From contig NZ_MWMO01000016.1 in NCBI RefSeq assembly GCF_002556635.1, forward strand, positions 1 to 64,000: 64,000 nucleotides of DNA, in the 5' to 3' direction. The notes below the pieces were generated by a model. The model saw nothing but the letters and a program-made list of their open reading frames with translations, was not told the origin of the DNA and did no database searches. Made by a program: the position numbers and the translations under genes. The stretch comes from Novosphingobium sp. PC22D. Its GTDB lineage: Bacteria; Pseudomonadota; Alphaproteobacteria; Sphingomonadales; Sphingomonadaceae. Of this stretch, positions 1 through 9,922 are shown one piece after another (position 1 is the stretch's first letter; each line of letters opens with the position of its first letter).

Positions 1-92
1 CGTCGTCTTCATTCCCGTACCAATCCATCAGCTCGGGAGTAGCTTAGCATCCTGTCCAAGAAACCGGCACCACCTCTGCCTTCCAGGTCCTG

Positions 93-1460
93 GTGGACAA
101 AGTCTACACCAGCCTGCCGGTCCTGCGCGGCGCGACCTACACCGAAGCTGACCTTGGGCGCGCAGGCTGCGTCGATGGCGGACTTTTTGGCGGCGAAGGC
201 AGCGGCCTGACCGAAGCCGAGCAGGACGTATTGAACCATGCCCAAGCCCAGATGCGCCTTGGCACACGGGTCTCGGCCAAGGCTTTGGTCGAGAAATTCG
301 GCGCCAAACCCTATGGCTGGCCCACCATCGCGGTCCTGTGCCTGACCGCGAGCCTTGTCGCACGCGGCAAGCTTGAGGCGCGCGCCGACAGCAGCGTGCT
401 GGAAGGGGATGCCCTGATCCAGGGGCTGCGCAACAGCCATGCGCTTGGAAATATCCTCCTCTCGCCACAGATCGAATTCACCGCCGCCCAGATCCGAAAA
501 TCGCGCGAACTGTTTCAGGAGCTGTTCGATCTTCCCGCCTCGGGGAATGACGCGCGCAGTCTGGGTGCGGAGTGGCAGACGCAACTGCGCAAGCTGCTTG
601 GTGATGTCGAGCAGGAGAGTCGCGCCATTGCAGCCTATCCCTTTGCCGCCGCCCTCGATCCCCTGCGCACCTTGTTGGATGGGATGCGCGATCAGTCTGC
701 CACCTGGTTCATCACCGGCCCGATAGGGCAGGAAGACCAGCTTCTGGATGCAAAAGAGGATGTCTTCGACAAAGTCCGCAGCTTCATGCGCGGGCCGCAA
801 AAAGCCATCTATGATGAAGTGCGTTCTTTCCTGACCAGGCAGGAACAGAACCTTGGCTATGCCGAAGGCACCACCTCCGACAAGCTGCGTCAGGTTCTTG
901 AGGATCCGCAGTGCTACAAGGGCACCGCGATTCAGGAACTGAAGACGGATTTCTACGCCCTGAAGGAGCGTATCGAGCAAACCGTTCTGGCTGAGCGCAC
1001 AGCTGTCATCACGGCGATTGACGAGGTTGCCGGAAAAGTCGCCCAGACTTCGGAGTTTGGCGCACTGCCGCCCGAACAGCAGGCGCGCATCCGCGAAGAG
1101 CTTGTATCGCGGAAATCAGGCCTAGCCGCACAGAGCCTGATCCCGGCCTTGCGCCATCTGGTGACTGAAGTGCGTTCCAACCTTCTGGCAGACACGCTGA
1201 CGCGCATTGCTGAACTGACATCTGCACCAGCTCCGACGCCCGCGCCCCAGCCCGAACCTTCCGGTGGCGTAGCCGAACCTCAGCCAGCGCCATATGTGCC
1301 ACCGGTACCGGCCAAGCCCCAATATATCAAGGCGCAGTCGATCACCGTCCCCTTCGCGAAAACCTATCTCGAAGATGAGGACGATGTGACCCGCTACCTT
1401 GATGAGATGAAAAAGACCCTGCTGGCCGAGATCGGCGCGGGCAAGAAAGTGATTGTCTGA
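93..1460 (+). CDS. brxC: BrxC, C-terminal part (BREX ATPase), 5' end missing or disrupted
   Basis: This is the C-terminal third of BrxC, the large P-loop ATPase of type-1 BREX phage defence, normally about 1,200 residues. The visible 455 residues are mostly helical and end in a Pro-rich linker (about residues 375-405) and a short conserved tail, as in the family. The Walker motifs lie in the missing N-terminal part. Open frame runs back to position 48, where it meets an in-frame TAG at 45-47, so the GTG at 93 is only the first possible start, not a credible native one. None of the three frames of the first 44 bases reads as BrxC to my eye. The gene is therefore either frameshifted just outside the window or cut by a rearrangement. 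Its stop overlaps the pglX start by one base. Identity rests on family resemblance plus the pglX-pglZ-brxL context. Confidence 0.8.
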   Translation: MDKVYTSLPVLRGATYTEADLGRAGCVDGGLFGGEGSGLTEAEQDVLNHAQAQMRLGTRVSAKALVEKFGAKPYGWPTIAVLCLTASLVARGKLEARADSSVLEGDALIQGLRNSHALGNILLSPQIEFTAAQIRKSRELFQELFDLPASGNDARSLGAEWQTQLRKLLGDVEQESRAIAAYPFAAALDPLRTLLDGMRDQSATWFITGPIGQEDQLLDAKEDVFDKVRSFMRGPQKAIYDEVRSFLTRQEQNLGYAEGTTSDKLRQVLEDPQCYKGTAIQELKTDFYALKERIEQTVLAERTAVITAIDEVAGKVAQTSEFGALPPEQQARIREELVSRKSGLAAQSLIPALRHLVTEVRSNLLADTLTRIAELTSAPAPTPAPQPEPSGGVAEPQPAPYVPPVPAKPQYIKAQSITVPFAKTYLEDEDDVTRYLDEMKKTLLAEIGAGKKVIV

Positions 1461-4400
1461 TGGATACCAACGCCCTGAAGAAATTTGCGCAAAGCGCGCG
1501 CAACCTGCTGATCGATCAGGTCACTGCCCGGCTGGACATGGTGCTGGCCGAAGGCGCAGCGGCTCGCCGCGAGCATCCCAAGGCGATTGCGAAGCTCGAG
1601 GCCGCCGCCAACAGCAACCGCGCCCACGTGATCGAGCAAGCAGCCTACACCTGGTTCAACCGCTTCACCGCGCTGCGCTTCATGGATGTCACGGGCCTGA
1701 CCAACCCGCGCGTGGTGTCGCCTGCCGATGGCGCCACCCGGCCAGAGATCTTGGCGGAGGCGATGGCAGGCAACCTGCCGGATCGCGCCCGGCCTGAGAT
1801 TGCCGAATATCTGAACGGTACACGCCCCGCCCATGATGGGCAGGCGGAGGCCTATCGGCTGCTGCTGATCCATGCCTGCAACGAATGGCACGGCGCGATG
1901 CCCTATATGTTCGAGCGCGCCGATATGCTCGACCGGGCCGAGGATTATACCGAGCTGCTGATACCCGACGATCTTCTGTCGCCGGACAGCATCCTCGCCC
2001 GCCTGCGCGAGGTGATGACCGAGGACGCCTGCGAGGATGTCGAGATCATCGGCTGGCTCTACCAGTTCTACATCTCGGAGAAGAAGGCCCAGGTTTTCGC
2101 GGGCCTGAAGAAGAACCAGAAGATCACGGCAGAGAATATTCCGGCGGCGACACAGCTGTTCACGCCGCATTGGATCGTGCGCTATCTGGTGGAGAACTCG
2201 CTGGGGCGGCTGTGGCTGCTGAACCGGCCTGGCTCGGGGCTGGCGGCGAAGATGGACTATTACATCGCGCCGGAGGAGCCGGAAACGGATTTCCTGCGCA
2301 TTCAGCGGGCCGAGGATATCTGTATCTGCGATCCGGCTTGCGGGTCGGGTCATATGCTGACCTATGCCTTCGACCTTCTTTATGAAATCTATGCCGAGGA
2401 AGGCCATGACGCGGCCGAGATCCCAGGCCTAATCCTGCGGCACAACCTGACCGGCATCGAGATTGACGACCGCGCTGGCGCCTTGGCGGCCTTTGCATTG
2501 TCAATGAAGGCTGCGGCAAAGCTCGGGCGGCGACGGTTCCTGCGTATGGAGGAAAAGCCCGACGTAGTGGTGCTGCAGGATGTCCGCTTCCCCCCCGCTG
2601 AAATGCAGGACGTCGCCGCCGTGGTGGGCAAGGATCTGTTCACCGACGAACTGCGCGAGACCCTCGGGCAATTCGAGCAAGCGAAGAACTTCGGTTCGCT
2701 GATCGTGCCGAAGCTGCGCGACCCGATCGAGACGCTGCGACTGGTGGCGGCGCGGGATTTCGGATCTGACTTACTGCTGAAGGAAGTGCAGGCGCGCGTT
2801 GTAGCCGTGCTGAGCATGGCTGAGGCGCTTTCGCCGAAGTACCACGTTGTGGTGGCCAACCCTCCCTACATGGGCGGCAAAGGTATGAACGGAAAATTGG
2901 GCGACTTCGTTAAGGCCAACTATCCCGATAGCAAGTCCGACCTCTTTGCTGTGTTCATGGAGCGAGCGCTTGGGCTTTGCGCTAAGCGCGGCCTGATGGC
3001 GATGATAAACATGCAGTCGTGGATGTTCCTGTCATCTTATGAAAAACTACGCGGGACGTTGTTGTCGAATGCAACGATCTTATCCATGGCCCACATCGGC
3101 GAGCGCGGTTTTGATACAATTGGCGGTGTTGTAGTTTCGACAACGTCTTTCGTGATTAAAAATGCTCATGACGAGGGCAGGAGGGGTGAGTTTATACGCC
3201 TTGTCGAAGGCGATTCCGAAAGGGAAAAGGTCTTACAGCTGCGGGAGGCGATCCAAAATCCGAACTGCGGCTGGTTCTATCGCGCCTCGGCAGATGACAT
3301 TGCTAAGATTCCTAGTAGCCCGATCGTTTATTGGCAAACTGAACGTTTCTACGAACTGTTTCGTACGCTAAATGGTCTCAGTCAAATAGCGAAGCCGAGG
3401 CAAGGTGCTACGACCTCAGACAATGACCGTTTCTTACGATCTTGGACCGAGGTCTCTTGTCAAAGAATCGGGTTTGGGCATGCAAACAGAGCATCCGCTG
3501 CTGCTGCCGCGCAGAAATGGTTTCCCTACAATAAAGGCGGAGAGTTTCGTCGCTGGTATGGGAATCAAGAATTTATCATTAATTTCAAAAATGATGGAGA
3601 GGAAATTAAGGAGTTCCATGAGGAACTAAATAAAACACGCCCCGGAGGTCGCCTAAAAAATCAAGATCATTACTTTAGTCAGAGCGTAAGTTGGTCGAAA
3701 ATATCAACGGGGTCTTTTGCAGTTAGATATTTTCCTGAAGGGTTTATCTTTGATGTCGCCGGATCGGCCGTTTTTTTCGAAAGCAGGGAAGATTTTTCAT
3801 ATTTCACGGGGTTACTGAACTCCGCCGTAGTAACATCGGTTTTGCAAGCATTGTCACCAACTCTCAATTTTGAAGCTGAACATCTGAGTAAAATACCTGT
3901 TCTACCCGCTAAGAATCGAGCCGCAGCAGCATCGCATGCATCGGGAATCGTAGAAAGAATCATAAATTGCAGTAAGGCGGACTGGGACGATTATGAAACA
4001 TCTTGGGATTTCACAACGCTGCCGCTGCTCTCGCCCGATCACCGGGCCGGGACGCTGGAGGCCAGCTACGCCAATCTCCGCGCCCACTGGCAGGACATGA
4101 CTGACGAAATGCACCGGTTGGAGGAAGAGAACAACCGCATCTTCATTGACGCCTATGGGCTCCAGGACGAACTCACCCCCGAGGTGCCGATCGACGAAAT
4201 CACTCTCACTTGTAACCCGGCCTATCGCTATGGCGTGAAGAACACCGAGGAGGACCGAGAGGCGCGGCTGCGTGAGGATACGGTCGCCGAGTTCCTCCAC
4301 TATGCCGTGGGCTGTATGTTCGGGCGCTACAGCCTTGACGCGCCCGGCCTGATCCTCGCCAATGAGGGCGAGGGGATTGAGGAGTATCTGGCTCGCGTGC

Positions 4401-5008
4401 CGGAACCCAGCTTCGCGCCCGACCGCGACAATGTCATCCCGGTCCTCGATGCCGACTGGTTCGTCGATGACATCGTCACTCGCGCTCGCGATTTCCTGCG
4501 CGTCACCTTTGGCGATGCGAAGTTCCGCGAAAACCTTGCCTTTGTGGAAGCCGCCCTCGGCAAGGATCTGCGCAAGTGGTTCACGAAGGACTTCTTCGAT
4601 TACCACGTCCGCCGCTACAAGAAACGCCCGATCTACTGGATGTTCTCCAGCCCCAAGGGCAGCTTCAATGCGCTGATCTATATGCACCGCTATCGGCCGG
4701 ATACGGTCTCGGTGGTGCTGAACCAGTATGTACGCGAGTTCATCCACAAGCTGGAGGTCGAGCGCGCGCAGCTGGAGAAGCTGGCCCTCGATCCTGCGGC
4801 TACACCCGCCCAGCAAACGAAGGCACAGAAGGAAACGACCACGGTGATCAAGCAGATCGCCGAGCTGACCGAATGGGAACGCGATGTCGTCTATCCGATG
4901 GCGCAGCAGAAGATCGCCATCGATCTCGACGACGGCGTGAAGCGCAACTATCCGCTGTTCGCCGGTGCACTGAAGCCGATCAAGGGGCTGGAGGCTGCGG
5001 ATGACTGA
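1460..5008 (+). CDS. pglX: BREX-1 adenine-specific DNA methyltransferase PglX
   Basis: PglX methylates adenine at the BREX recognition site; this marks self DNA and is required for restriction. The 1,182-residue length is typical. The S-adenosylmethionine motif DPACGSG is at residues 291-297 and the catalytic NPPY motif at 467-470, the gamma-class order. The segment after the catalytic domain (about residues 525-840, bases 3040-3990) should hold the target-recognition region, and it is visibly more AT-rich than the DNA on either side, suggesting exchange of specificity. The C-terminal third returns to the local GC-rich style and has a coiled-coil-like stretch near residues 1095-1140. The ATG overlaps the brxC stop and its end overlaps pglZ by 8 bases, indicating one translationally coupled operon. 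Confidence 0.96.
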   Translation: MDTNALKKFAQSARNLLIDQVTARLDMVLAEGAAARREHPKAIAKLEAAANSNRAHVIEQAAYTWFNRFTALRFMDVTGLTNPRVVSPADGATRPEILAEAMAGNLPDRARPEIAEYLNGTRPAHDGQAEAYRLLLIHACNEWHGAMPYMFERADMLDRAEDYTELLIPDDLLSPDSILARLREVMTEDACEDVEIIGWLYQFYISEKKAQVFAGLKKNQKITAENIPAATQLFTPHWIVRYLVENSLGRLWLLNRPGSGLAAKMDYYIAPEEPETDFLRIQRAEDICICDPACGSGHMLTYAFDLLYEIYAEEGHDAAEIPGLILRHNLTGIEIDDRAGALAAFALSMKAAAKLGRRRFLRMEEKPDVVVLQDVRFPPAEMQDVAAVVGKDLFTDELRETLGQFEQAKNFGSLIVPKLRDPIETLRLVAARDFGSDLLLKEVQARVVAVLSMAEALSPKYHVVVANPPYMGGKGMNGKLGDFVKANYPDSKSDLFAVFMERALGLCAKRGLMAMINMQSWMFLSSYEKLRGTLLSNATILSMAHIGERGFDTIGGVVVSTTSFVIKNAHDEGRRGEFIRLVEGDSEREKVLQLREAIQNPNCGWFYRASADDIAKIPSSPIVYWQTERFYELFRTLNGLSQIAKPRQGATTSDNDRFLRSWTEVSCQRIGFGHANRASAAAAAQKWFPYNKGGEFRRWYGNQEFIINFKNDGEEIKEFHEELNKTRPGGRLKNQDHYFSQSVSWSKISTGSFAVRYFPEGFIFDVAGSAVFFESREDFSYFTGLLNSAVVTSVLQALSPTLNFEAEHLSKIPVLPAKNRAAAASHASGIVERIINCSKADWDDYETSWDFTTLPLLSPDHRAGTLEASYANLRAHWQDMTDEMHRLEEENNRIFIDAYGLQDELTPEVPIDEITLTCNPAYRYGVKNTEEDREARLREDTVAEFLHYAVGCMFGRYSLDAPGLILANEGEGIEEYLARVPEPSFAPDRDNVIPVLDADWFVDDIVTRARDFLRVTFGDAKFRENLAFVEAALGKDLRKWFTKDFFDYHVRRYKKRPIYWMFSSPKGSFNALIYMHRYRPDTVSVVLNQYVREFIHKLEVERAQLEKLALDPAATPAQQTKAQKETTTVIKQIAELTEWERDVVYPMAQQKIAIDLDDGVKRNYPLFAGALKPIKGLEAADD

Positions 5009-7508
5009 CCGCATCACCGCCGGTCTGATGCGGCTCTATGAGGATCAGGGCCATCGCATCGTCTTCTGGTATGACGCCTCCCGTGATTTGCGCGAGGCGT
5101 TCGATGCGGTTGACCTGCCCGGCGTGACCAAGCTGGAGATCGCCAATAATGAGTTCGGCCTGAAATATCGCATGCTGCGGCGGGAGCCGAAGGCGCGCTT
5201 CCTGCTCTACAAGGACGGCCCCGAGCCGCCGATGGTGGAAAACTGGCTGCTGGATGTGCAACTGGCCAGCGCCGTGTTCCGCGCCGATCAGGCGGCGATC
5301 TGGGTGGCTGATTTGGGCATCCCGGCGAAACACGAAGCCGCCGTGCGCGACCACGCCGAATTCTACCGTTCGGGCAAGCGGCTGGAAGCGTTGCGCGCCA
5401 TCGAGCGCGAGCGGCCATCGCAAAGCGCCAACGATGTCCGCCGCAAGATGCTGGCGGTCTGCGCCGGTGTGGATGGTGATCTCGATACGGTGATCGAGGC
5501 GTTGCTGGCCGAACTAGCTGACGGCCATGATGATGTGTTGAAGCTGGTGGATCGGGTCGGGCTGGCAGAGTTCTTCTGGAAGGAAGTGACAGCGCGTTAT
5601 GGCTATGCGGCGGATGCGCCGGATTTTCAGGATTTCGCCATCACGCTGTTTTCCAGCGCTTGGGCGCGGGCCATGGGAGAAGCTGCCCCCCTGAACACCG
5701 ATGCCGCGCTGATGTTCCGCCGCTGGAGCGCGTCGCGCCGGTGGGGTGAAGCGTTCGAGAAGCTGTCGGGCGATTATCAGGATGTGCTGAAGATCAGGGA
5801 CAATCTGGCTTCCCGCGATTTCCGCACCCTCATCCCGCATGATCATTTCGAGGAAGTGGATCGGCGGATCGTCGTCGCCATCGTTGAGGGGCTGGCCCGA
5901 CAGAGCCTGTCCGCGACAGATGTGCTGAAATGGGTGCGCGATCGCCGCCAGAGCCATTGGTTTAGTCGTTACGCGGATGTCTATCAGGCCATTGGCTATG
6001 CGACCGAGTTTCAGCAGGCGCTGGCCGAAGCTGATTTGACGATGATCAGCCTGTCCGATGGTGTGAAGCGCTATTCCACAAGTTGGTTCCGGCTGGACCA
6101 GCTTTATCGCAAGTTCATCTATCACATGCAGAAAAGCGGCCAGTCAGGGCTGCTGTCAGCGCTCTATGAGGCGGTTGAGAACCGCTACACCACGAATTTC
6201 GTGCTGAAGCTGAACGATGCCTGGCAGGATCAGGTTGCTCGTCTGACCGATTGGGTGGTTCCAGGCTTCCCGCGCCAGATGGATTTCTACCGGGAACAGG
6301 CCGCCGAGTTTCGCCGCAAGGACCAAAAAGTCGTGGTGATCATCTCGGATGCGCTGCGATACGAGGTTGCCGAAGAGGCGCTGCGAGAGATCCGCAAGCT
6401 CAACCGGTTCGATGCCGAGCTGAAACCGATGATCGGGGTTCTGCCCAGCTATACCCAGCTCGGCATGGCGGCGCTGTTGCCGCACCGGCAACTGGCGATC
6501 CGCGACGACAATGATCTGGTGCTGCTGGACGGTGAAAGCACCATGGGGGCCGCCGCTCGTGAAAAGGCGCTGGCGGCAGGCAGGGCAGGGGACCGGGTAA
6601 AGGTTCTGGCGGCAAAGGACTTCATGAATCTGGGATCGTCCGAGGGCCGGGATCTCTTCCGGGATCATGATGTCCTGTACCTCTATCACAACCAGATTGA
6701 TGCGATCGGCGACAAGCTCGCCACCGAGGAAAATGTGCCGGCGGCGGCGGAAACGGCCATCGAGGATCTGGTGAAGCTGGTTCGCAAGCTGACCTCGGCC
6801 AACTTCTCGAACATACTGATCACCGCGGATCACGGGTTCCTGTGGCAGCACAGGGCTCTGGAGGAGAGCGGCTTTGCACTGGGCGAGCCGGAAGGCGAGG
6901 TGGTGACACGCAATCGTCGTTTCGTGATCGGACGAGGGCTCGGCAGCACGGGTGGTATGAAGAAGTTCACGGCCGCCGAGCTTGGCCTGGGTGGAGATCA
7001 GGACATCCTGATCCCCAACTCCATCAACCGTCTGCGCGTCAAAGGGTCGGGCAGCCGCTTTGTCCATGGCGGAGCAAGCTTGCAGGAGATCGTCCTGCCG
7101 GTGCTGCGCGTCGGCAAGCAGCGCAAGGAAGATGTCGGGCAGGTGTCGGTGCAGATCATCCCGCCGGCCCGTGCCCAGATCACCACAGGGCAGATCCAGA
7201 TGACATTCTATCAGGCCGAGCCGGTGACCGATAAGCAGCAACCCCGACAGGTCCATGCGGCGATCTTTGCCGGAGATGGCACGCTCATCTCCGACGAAGT
7301 CGAGTTGGATTTCGATTTTGTGTCCGAGAACCCGCGCGAGCGCGAGCTATCGCGCGGCTTCCTTCTGTCCAAGTCAGCAGACGCCTATAACAATCAGACG
7401 GTCTTCCTGAAGCTGCGTACGCGCATCGGCAAGACCAGCCATTTCGACGATCACGCTTCGCAGCCCCTGCTGCTGAAACGCGGGATCAGCACAGACTTCG
7501 ATTTCTGA
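5001..7508 (+). CDS. pglZ: BREX-1 protein PglZ (alkaline-phosphatase superfamily)
   Basis: PglZ is a core BREX component with an alkaline-phosphatase/sulfatase-type fold; its exact reaction in defence is not settled. At 835 residues it is full length. The N-terminal half is the helical part of the family. The metal-binding core begins near residue 444 with a hydrophobic strand and SDAL (Asp450) and includes the ADHG motif (Asp610, His611). A C-terminal beta-rich region follows from about residue 700. The ATG overlaps the end of pglX by 8 bases, and the stop lies 7 bases before the likely brxL ATG, so it sits mid-operon. No damage is visible. Confidence 0.95.
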   Translation: MTDRITAGLMRLYEDQGHRIVFWYDASRDLREAFDAVDLPGVTKLEIANNEFGLKYRMLRREPKARFLLYKDGPEPPMVENWLLDVQLASAVFRADQAAIWVADLGIPAKHEAAVRDHAEFYRSGKRLEALRAIERERPSQSANDVRRKMLAVCAGVDGDLDTVIEALLAELADGHDDVLKLVDRVGLAEFFWKEVTARYGYAADAPDFQDFAITLFSSAWARAMGEAAPLNTDAALMFRRWSASRRWGEAFEKLSGDYQDVLKIRDNLASRDFRTLIPHDHFEEVDRRIVVAIVEGLARQSLSATDVLKWVRDRRQSHWFSRYADVYQAIGYATEFQQALAEADLTMISLSDGVKRYSTSWFRLDQLYRKFIYHMQKSGQSGLLSALYEAVENRYTTNFVLKLNDAWQDQVARLTDWVVPGFPRQMDFYREQAAEFRRKDQKVVVIISDALRYEVAEEALREIRKLNRFDAELKPMIGVLPSYTQLGMAALLPHRQLAIRDDNDLVLLDGESTMGAAAREKALAAGRAGDRVKVLAAKDFMNLGSSEGRDLFRDHDVLYLYHNQIDAIGDKLATEENVPAAAETAIEDLVKLVRKLTSANFSNILITADHGFLWQHRALEESGFALGEPEGEVVTRNRRFVIGRGLGSTGGMKKFTAAELGLGGDQDILIPNSINRLRVKGSGSRFVHGGASLQEIVLPVLRVGKQRKEDVGQVSVQIIPPARAQITTGQIQMTFYQAEPVTDKQQPRQVHAAIFAGDGTLISDEVELDFDFVSENPRERELSRGFLLSKSADAYNNQTVFLKLRTRIGKTSHFDDHASQPLLLKRGISTDFDF

Positions 7509-7515
7509 GGTGCCG

Positions 7516-9618
7516 ATGTCGACCCTTGATGACAAGATCAACGAGCATTTTGCCGGTTTCGTAGTCCGCAAGGACCTGGTGAAGGCCGTGAAGGGGAACG
7601 CCATCGTTCCCACCTATGTGCTCGAATACCTGCTCGGCCAATATTGCGCGACCGACGACGAAGCCTCGATCGCGACAGGCATAGAGACGGTCAAGGATAT
7701 CCTGCGAAAGCATTACGTCCATCGGTCCGAAGCAGGCTTGGTCCAGTCGACGATCAAGGAGCGTGGCCGCTACAAGGTCATCGATCAGGTCAGCGTGGCG
7801 CTGAACGAAAAGACCGATGCCTATGAGGCGGTGTTTGAGAACCTCGGGATCAAGCGGGTCGCGATCGACAGCGCCACGGTTAAAGCGCATCCCAAGCTGC
7901 TAGTGACGGGTATCTGGTGCATCGCCGATGTGCAGTATGAGTTTTCGGAAGACAGCCGGATATCTCCCTGGATCATCGACACGCTGAAACCGATCCAGAT
8001 CGCCCGCGTCGACTATGATGGCTATCGCGAAACACGCGGCAAATTCACCACCGACGAATGGATCGACCTGCTGATGCAGAGCATCGGCTTTGATCCGTCC
8101 ATGTTCGGACGCAGGTCAAAGCTTTTGCAGCTGTTGCGCCTAATCCCATTCGTCGAACGAAACTACAATCTCATCGAGCTCGGGCCGAAGGGGACGGGCA
8201 AGTCGCATATCTATTCCGAGTTCTCACCCCACGGCCAACTGATCTCTGGCGGCGAAGTCACGGTTCCCAAGCTCTTCGTGAACAACTCCAACGGGCGGAT
8301 TGGCCTGGTCGGGTATTGGGATGTCGTGGCCTTCGACGAATTCGCCGGGCGCGAGAAGACGGCCAACAAGGCGCTTGTCGACATCATGAAAAATTACATG
8401 GCGAACAAGCAGTTCTCACGCGGGGTCAACCCGATGGGAGCGGAAGCGAGCTTCGCCTTCGTGGGCAACACAGAGCACAACGTTCCATGGATGCTGAAGA
8501 ATACTGACCTGTTTGAGGCGCTCCCGCCGCAGTTCCATGACAGCGCGTTTATCGATCGACTGCACGCGTATTTGCCTGGGTGGGAAGTAGGCATCATCCG
8601 GGGCGAGATGTTCACTTCCGGCTATGGCTTCATCGTCGATTATCTCGCCGAAATCCTTCGACACTTACGCGCCGAGGACTTCTCACACCGGCCGGATCAG
8701 TTCTTCACCGTACCTGTTCAGACCCATATCCGGGACCGCGCGGCGATCAACAAGACGATGTCCGGGCTTCTGAAGCTGATTTTCCCGAATGGCGGCGAGA
8801 CGGAAGCGGAAGTCGAAGAGCTTCTGAGATTTGCTATTGAATGCCGCAAGCGAGTGAAAGATCAGCTCTTGCGAATCGACAGCACTTTCGAGACGGCCAA
8901 TTTCTATTACATTGCTCAGGATAGCTCAAAGCACATTGTCACGACGCTGGAGGAAGAGGAGTTTTCTCAATTATACCATCGGCGATCTGTTGGTCATGGC
9001 GAAGCAACCGGAGTACAGGAGAATACAGCGCCGGCTGAAGTTCAGCCCGCCAAGGTCCGAACCCGTTCTGAAACGCCAGCAAGCAACGCCTCCTCAGCGA
9101 TTATCCCAAAGCCTGGGCATGTCGTCTTCGCCGAGAACCGCAAAGGTGTCAGTTTCGACAAGATCTTTGGCCCTTGGACGGATGGGGCCAAAAGGATCAT
9201 CATCACGGATCCTTATATCCGCAAGTTCCATCAGGCGCGCAACGTCATGGAACTTATCGAAATGCTGATCCGTCGCAAGCAGCCGGAAGATCAGGTCTCA
9301 GTCCATCTCGTCACCGCAGCAGAAGATGTAAACATTCAGGAGCAGCGGGAATGTCTCGACGGGATCGCGGACGCTTGCACGGGCACGGGCATTGAATTCA
9401 CCTGGGCCTTTGATGGAAGCGGAACGCTGCACGCCCGTGACATCACCACTGATACCGGATGGAAGATGGTTCTGGATCGAGGGTTGGATATCTTCCAGCC
9501 AACACCCCGCAAATTGAATGGCTTCTCCCTTGGGGAAAGAATGCAAGACCATCGTATGGTTCGCGGCTTCTATGTGACCTACGTTGAGAATCCTGTGATA
9601 AACAATGAACCGTTTTGA
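7516..9618 (+). CDS. brxL: BrxL-type AAA+ protein with a C-terminal MIT_C-like domain
   Basis: The first 480 or so residues are BrxL: an N-terminal BrxL domain, then an AAA+ module with Walker A GPKGTGKS at 223-230 and an acidic Walker B stretch (VVAFDEF) soon after. BrxL assembles on DNA and is needed for BREX restriction. The usual C-terminus is Lon-protease-like. Here a variable linker (about residues 485-540) leads instead into a block with FGPWTDG (551), DPYIR (565) and RGLDIFQ (655-661). I recognise this as the phospholipase-D-like MIT_C domain known from eukaryotic MITD1. I chose the ATG at 7516, preceded by GAGG; a GTG six bases upstream is in frame. The core call is secure, the C-terminal domain call is from motif memory. 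Last gene of the operon. Confidence 0.9.
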   Translation: MSTLDDKINEHFAGFVVRKDLVKAVKGNAIVPTYVLEYLLGQYCATDDEASIATGIETVKDILRKHYVHRSEAGLVQSTIKERGRYKVIDQVSVALNEKTDAYEAVFENLGIKRVAIDSATVKAHPKLLVTGIWCIADVQYEFSEDSRISPWIIDTLKPIQIARVDYDGYRETRGKFTTDEWIDLLMQSIGFDPSMFGRRSKLLQLLRLIPFVERNYNLIELGPKGTGKSHIYSEFSPHGQLISGGEVTVPKLFVNNSNGRIGLVGYWDVVAFDEFAGREKTANKALVDIMKNYMANKQFSRGVNPMGAEASFAFVGNTEHNVPWMLKNTDLFEALPPQFHDSAFIDRLHAYLPGWEVGIIRGEMFTSGYGFIVDYLAEILRHLRAEDFSHRPDQFFTVPVQTHIRDRAAINKTMSGLLKLIFPNGGETEAEVEELLRFAIECRKRVKDQLLRIDSTFETANFYYIAQDSSKHIVTTLEEEEFSQLYHRRSVGHGEATGVQENTAPAEVQPAKVRTRSETPASNASSAIIPKPGHVVFAENRKGVSFDKIFGPWTDGAKRIIITDPYIRKFHQARNVMELIEMLIRRKQPEDQVSVHLVTAAEDVNIQEQRECLDGIADACTGTGIEFTWAFDGSGTLHARDITTDTGWKMVLDRGLDIFQPTPRKLNGFSLGERMQDHRMVRGFYVTYVENPVINNEPF

Positions 9619-9922
9619 ATTGTGCCGCCGCAGCGGGCGGGAGCAGAGTGACATGCCCCACCTCGCTGCCGGTTTTAGTAAAGATCGGACGCCGAGCGCG
9701 CTGCGCTGTGCGGTGGAGGGCAGCGGGACAGCACGTGGGGCCACATGGCCAAAATCGCAGCTTCGGTCCGGCGGGGCCATGTTGGGGGCGTCACATAAAA
9801 CGAACCATCCAGTACCAAGCCAACAATTTTTCAGTGCCACGCACCATGCTAACAAATTCGGCTTGCGGCACCTCCGAAGGCACGACATCTGTCGATCTAT
9901 TCGACATTGACCCGAGGGAAGA
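9619..9922. other. Intergenic region after brxL, no recognised feature
   Basis: About 300 bases between brxL and the YaaW-like gene. No convincing coding frame, terminator hairpin or repeat was found. The DNA is GC-rich in its first half and more AT-rich near 9800-9900, where the promoter of the next gene may lie. Confidence 0.5.

Noticed and set aside
1394..2407. Long open frame on the minus strand inside pglX (also similar ones at 3902-5017, 6156-7256, 9-980)
   Set aside because: They lie opposite secure BREX genes, have low-complexity composition typical of GC-rich antisense frames and match no family.
9619..9922. A small gene between brxL and the YaaW-like gene
   Set aside because: Frames on both strands there are short, Arg/Cys-rich and lack ribosome sites.
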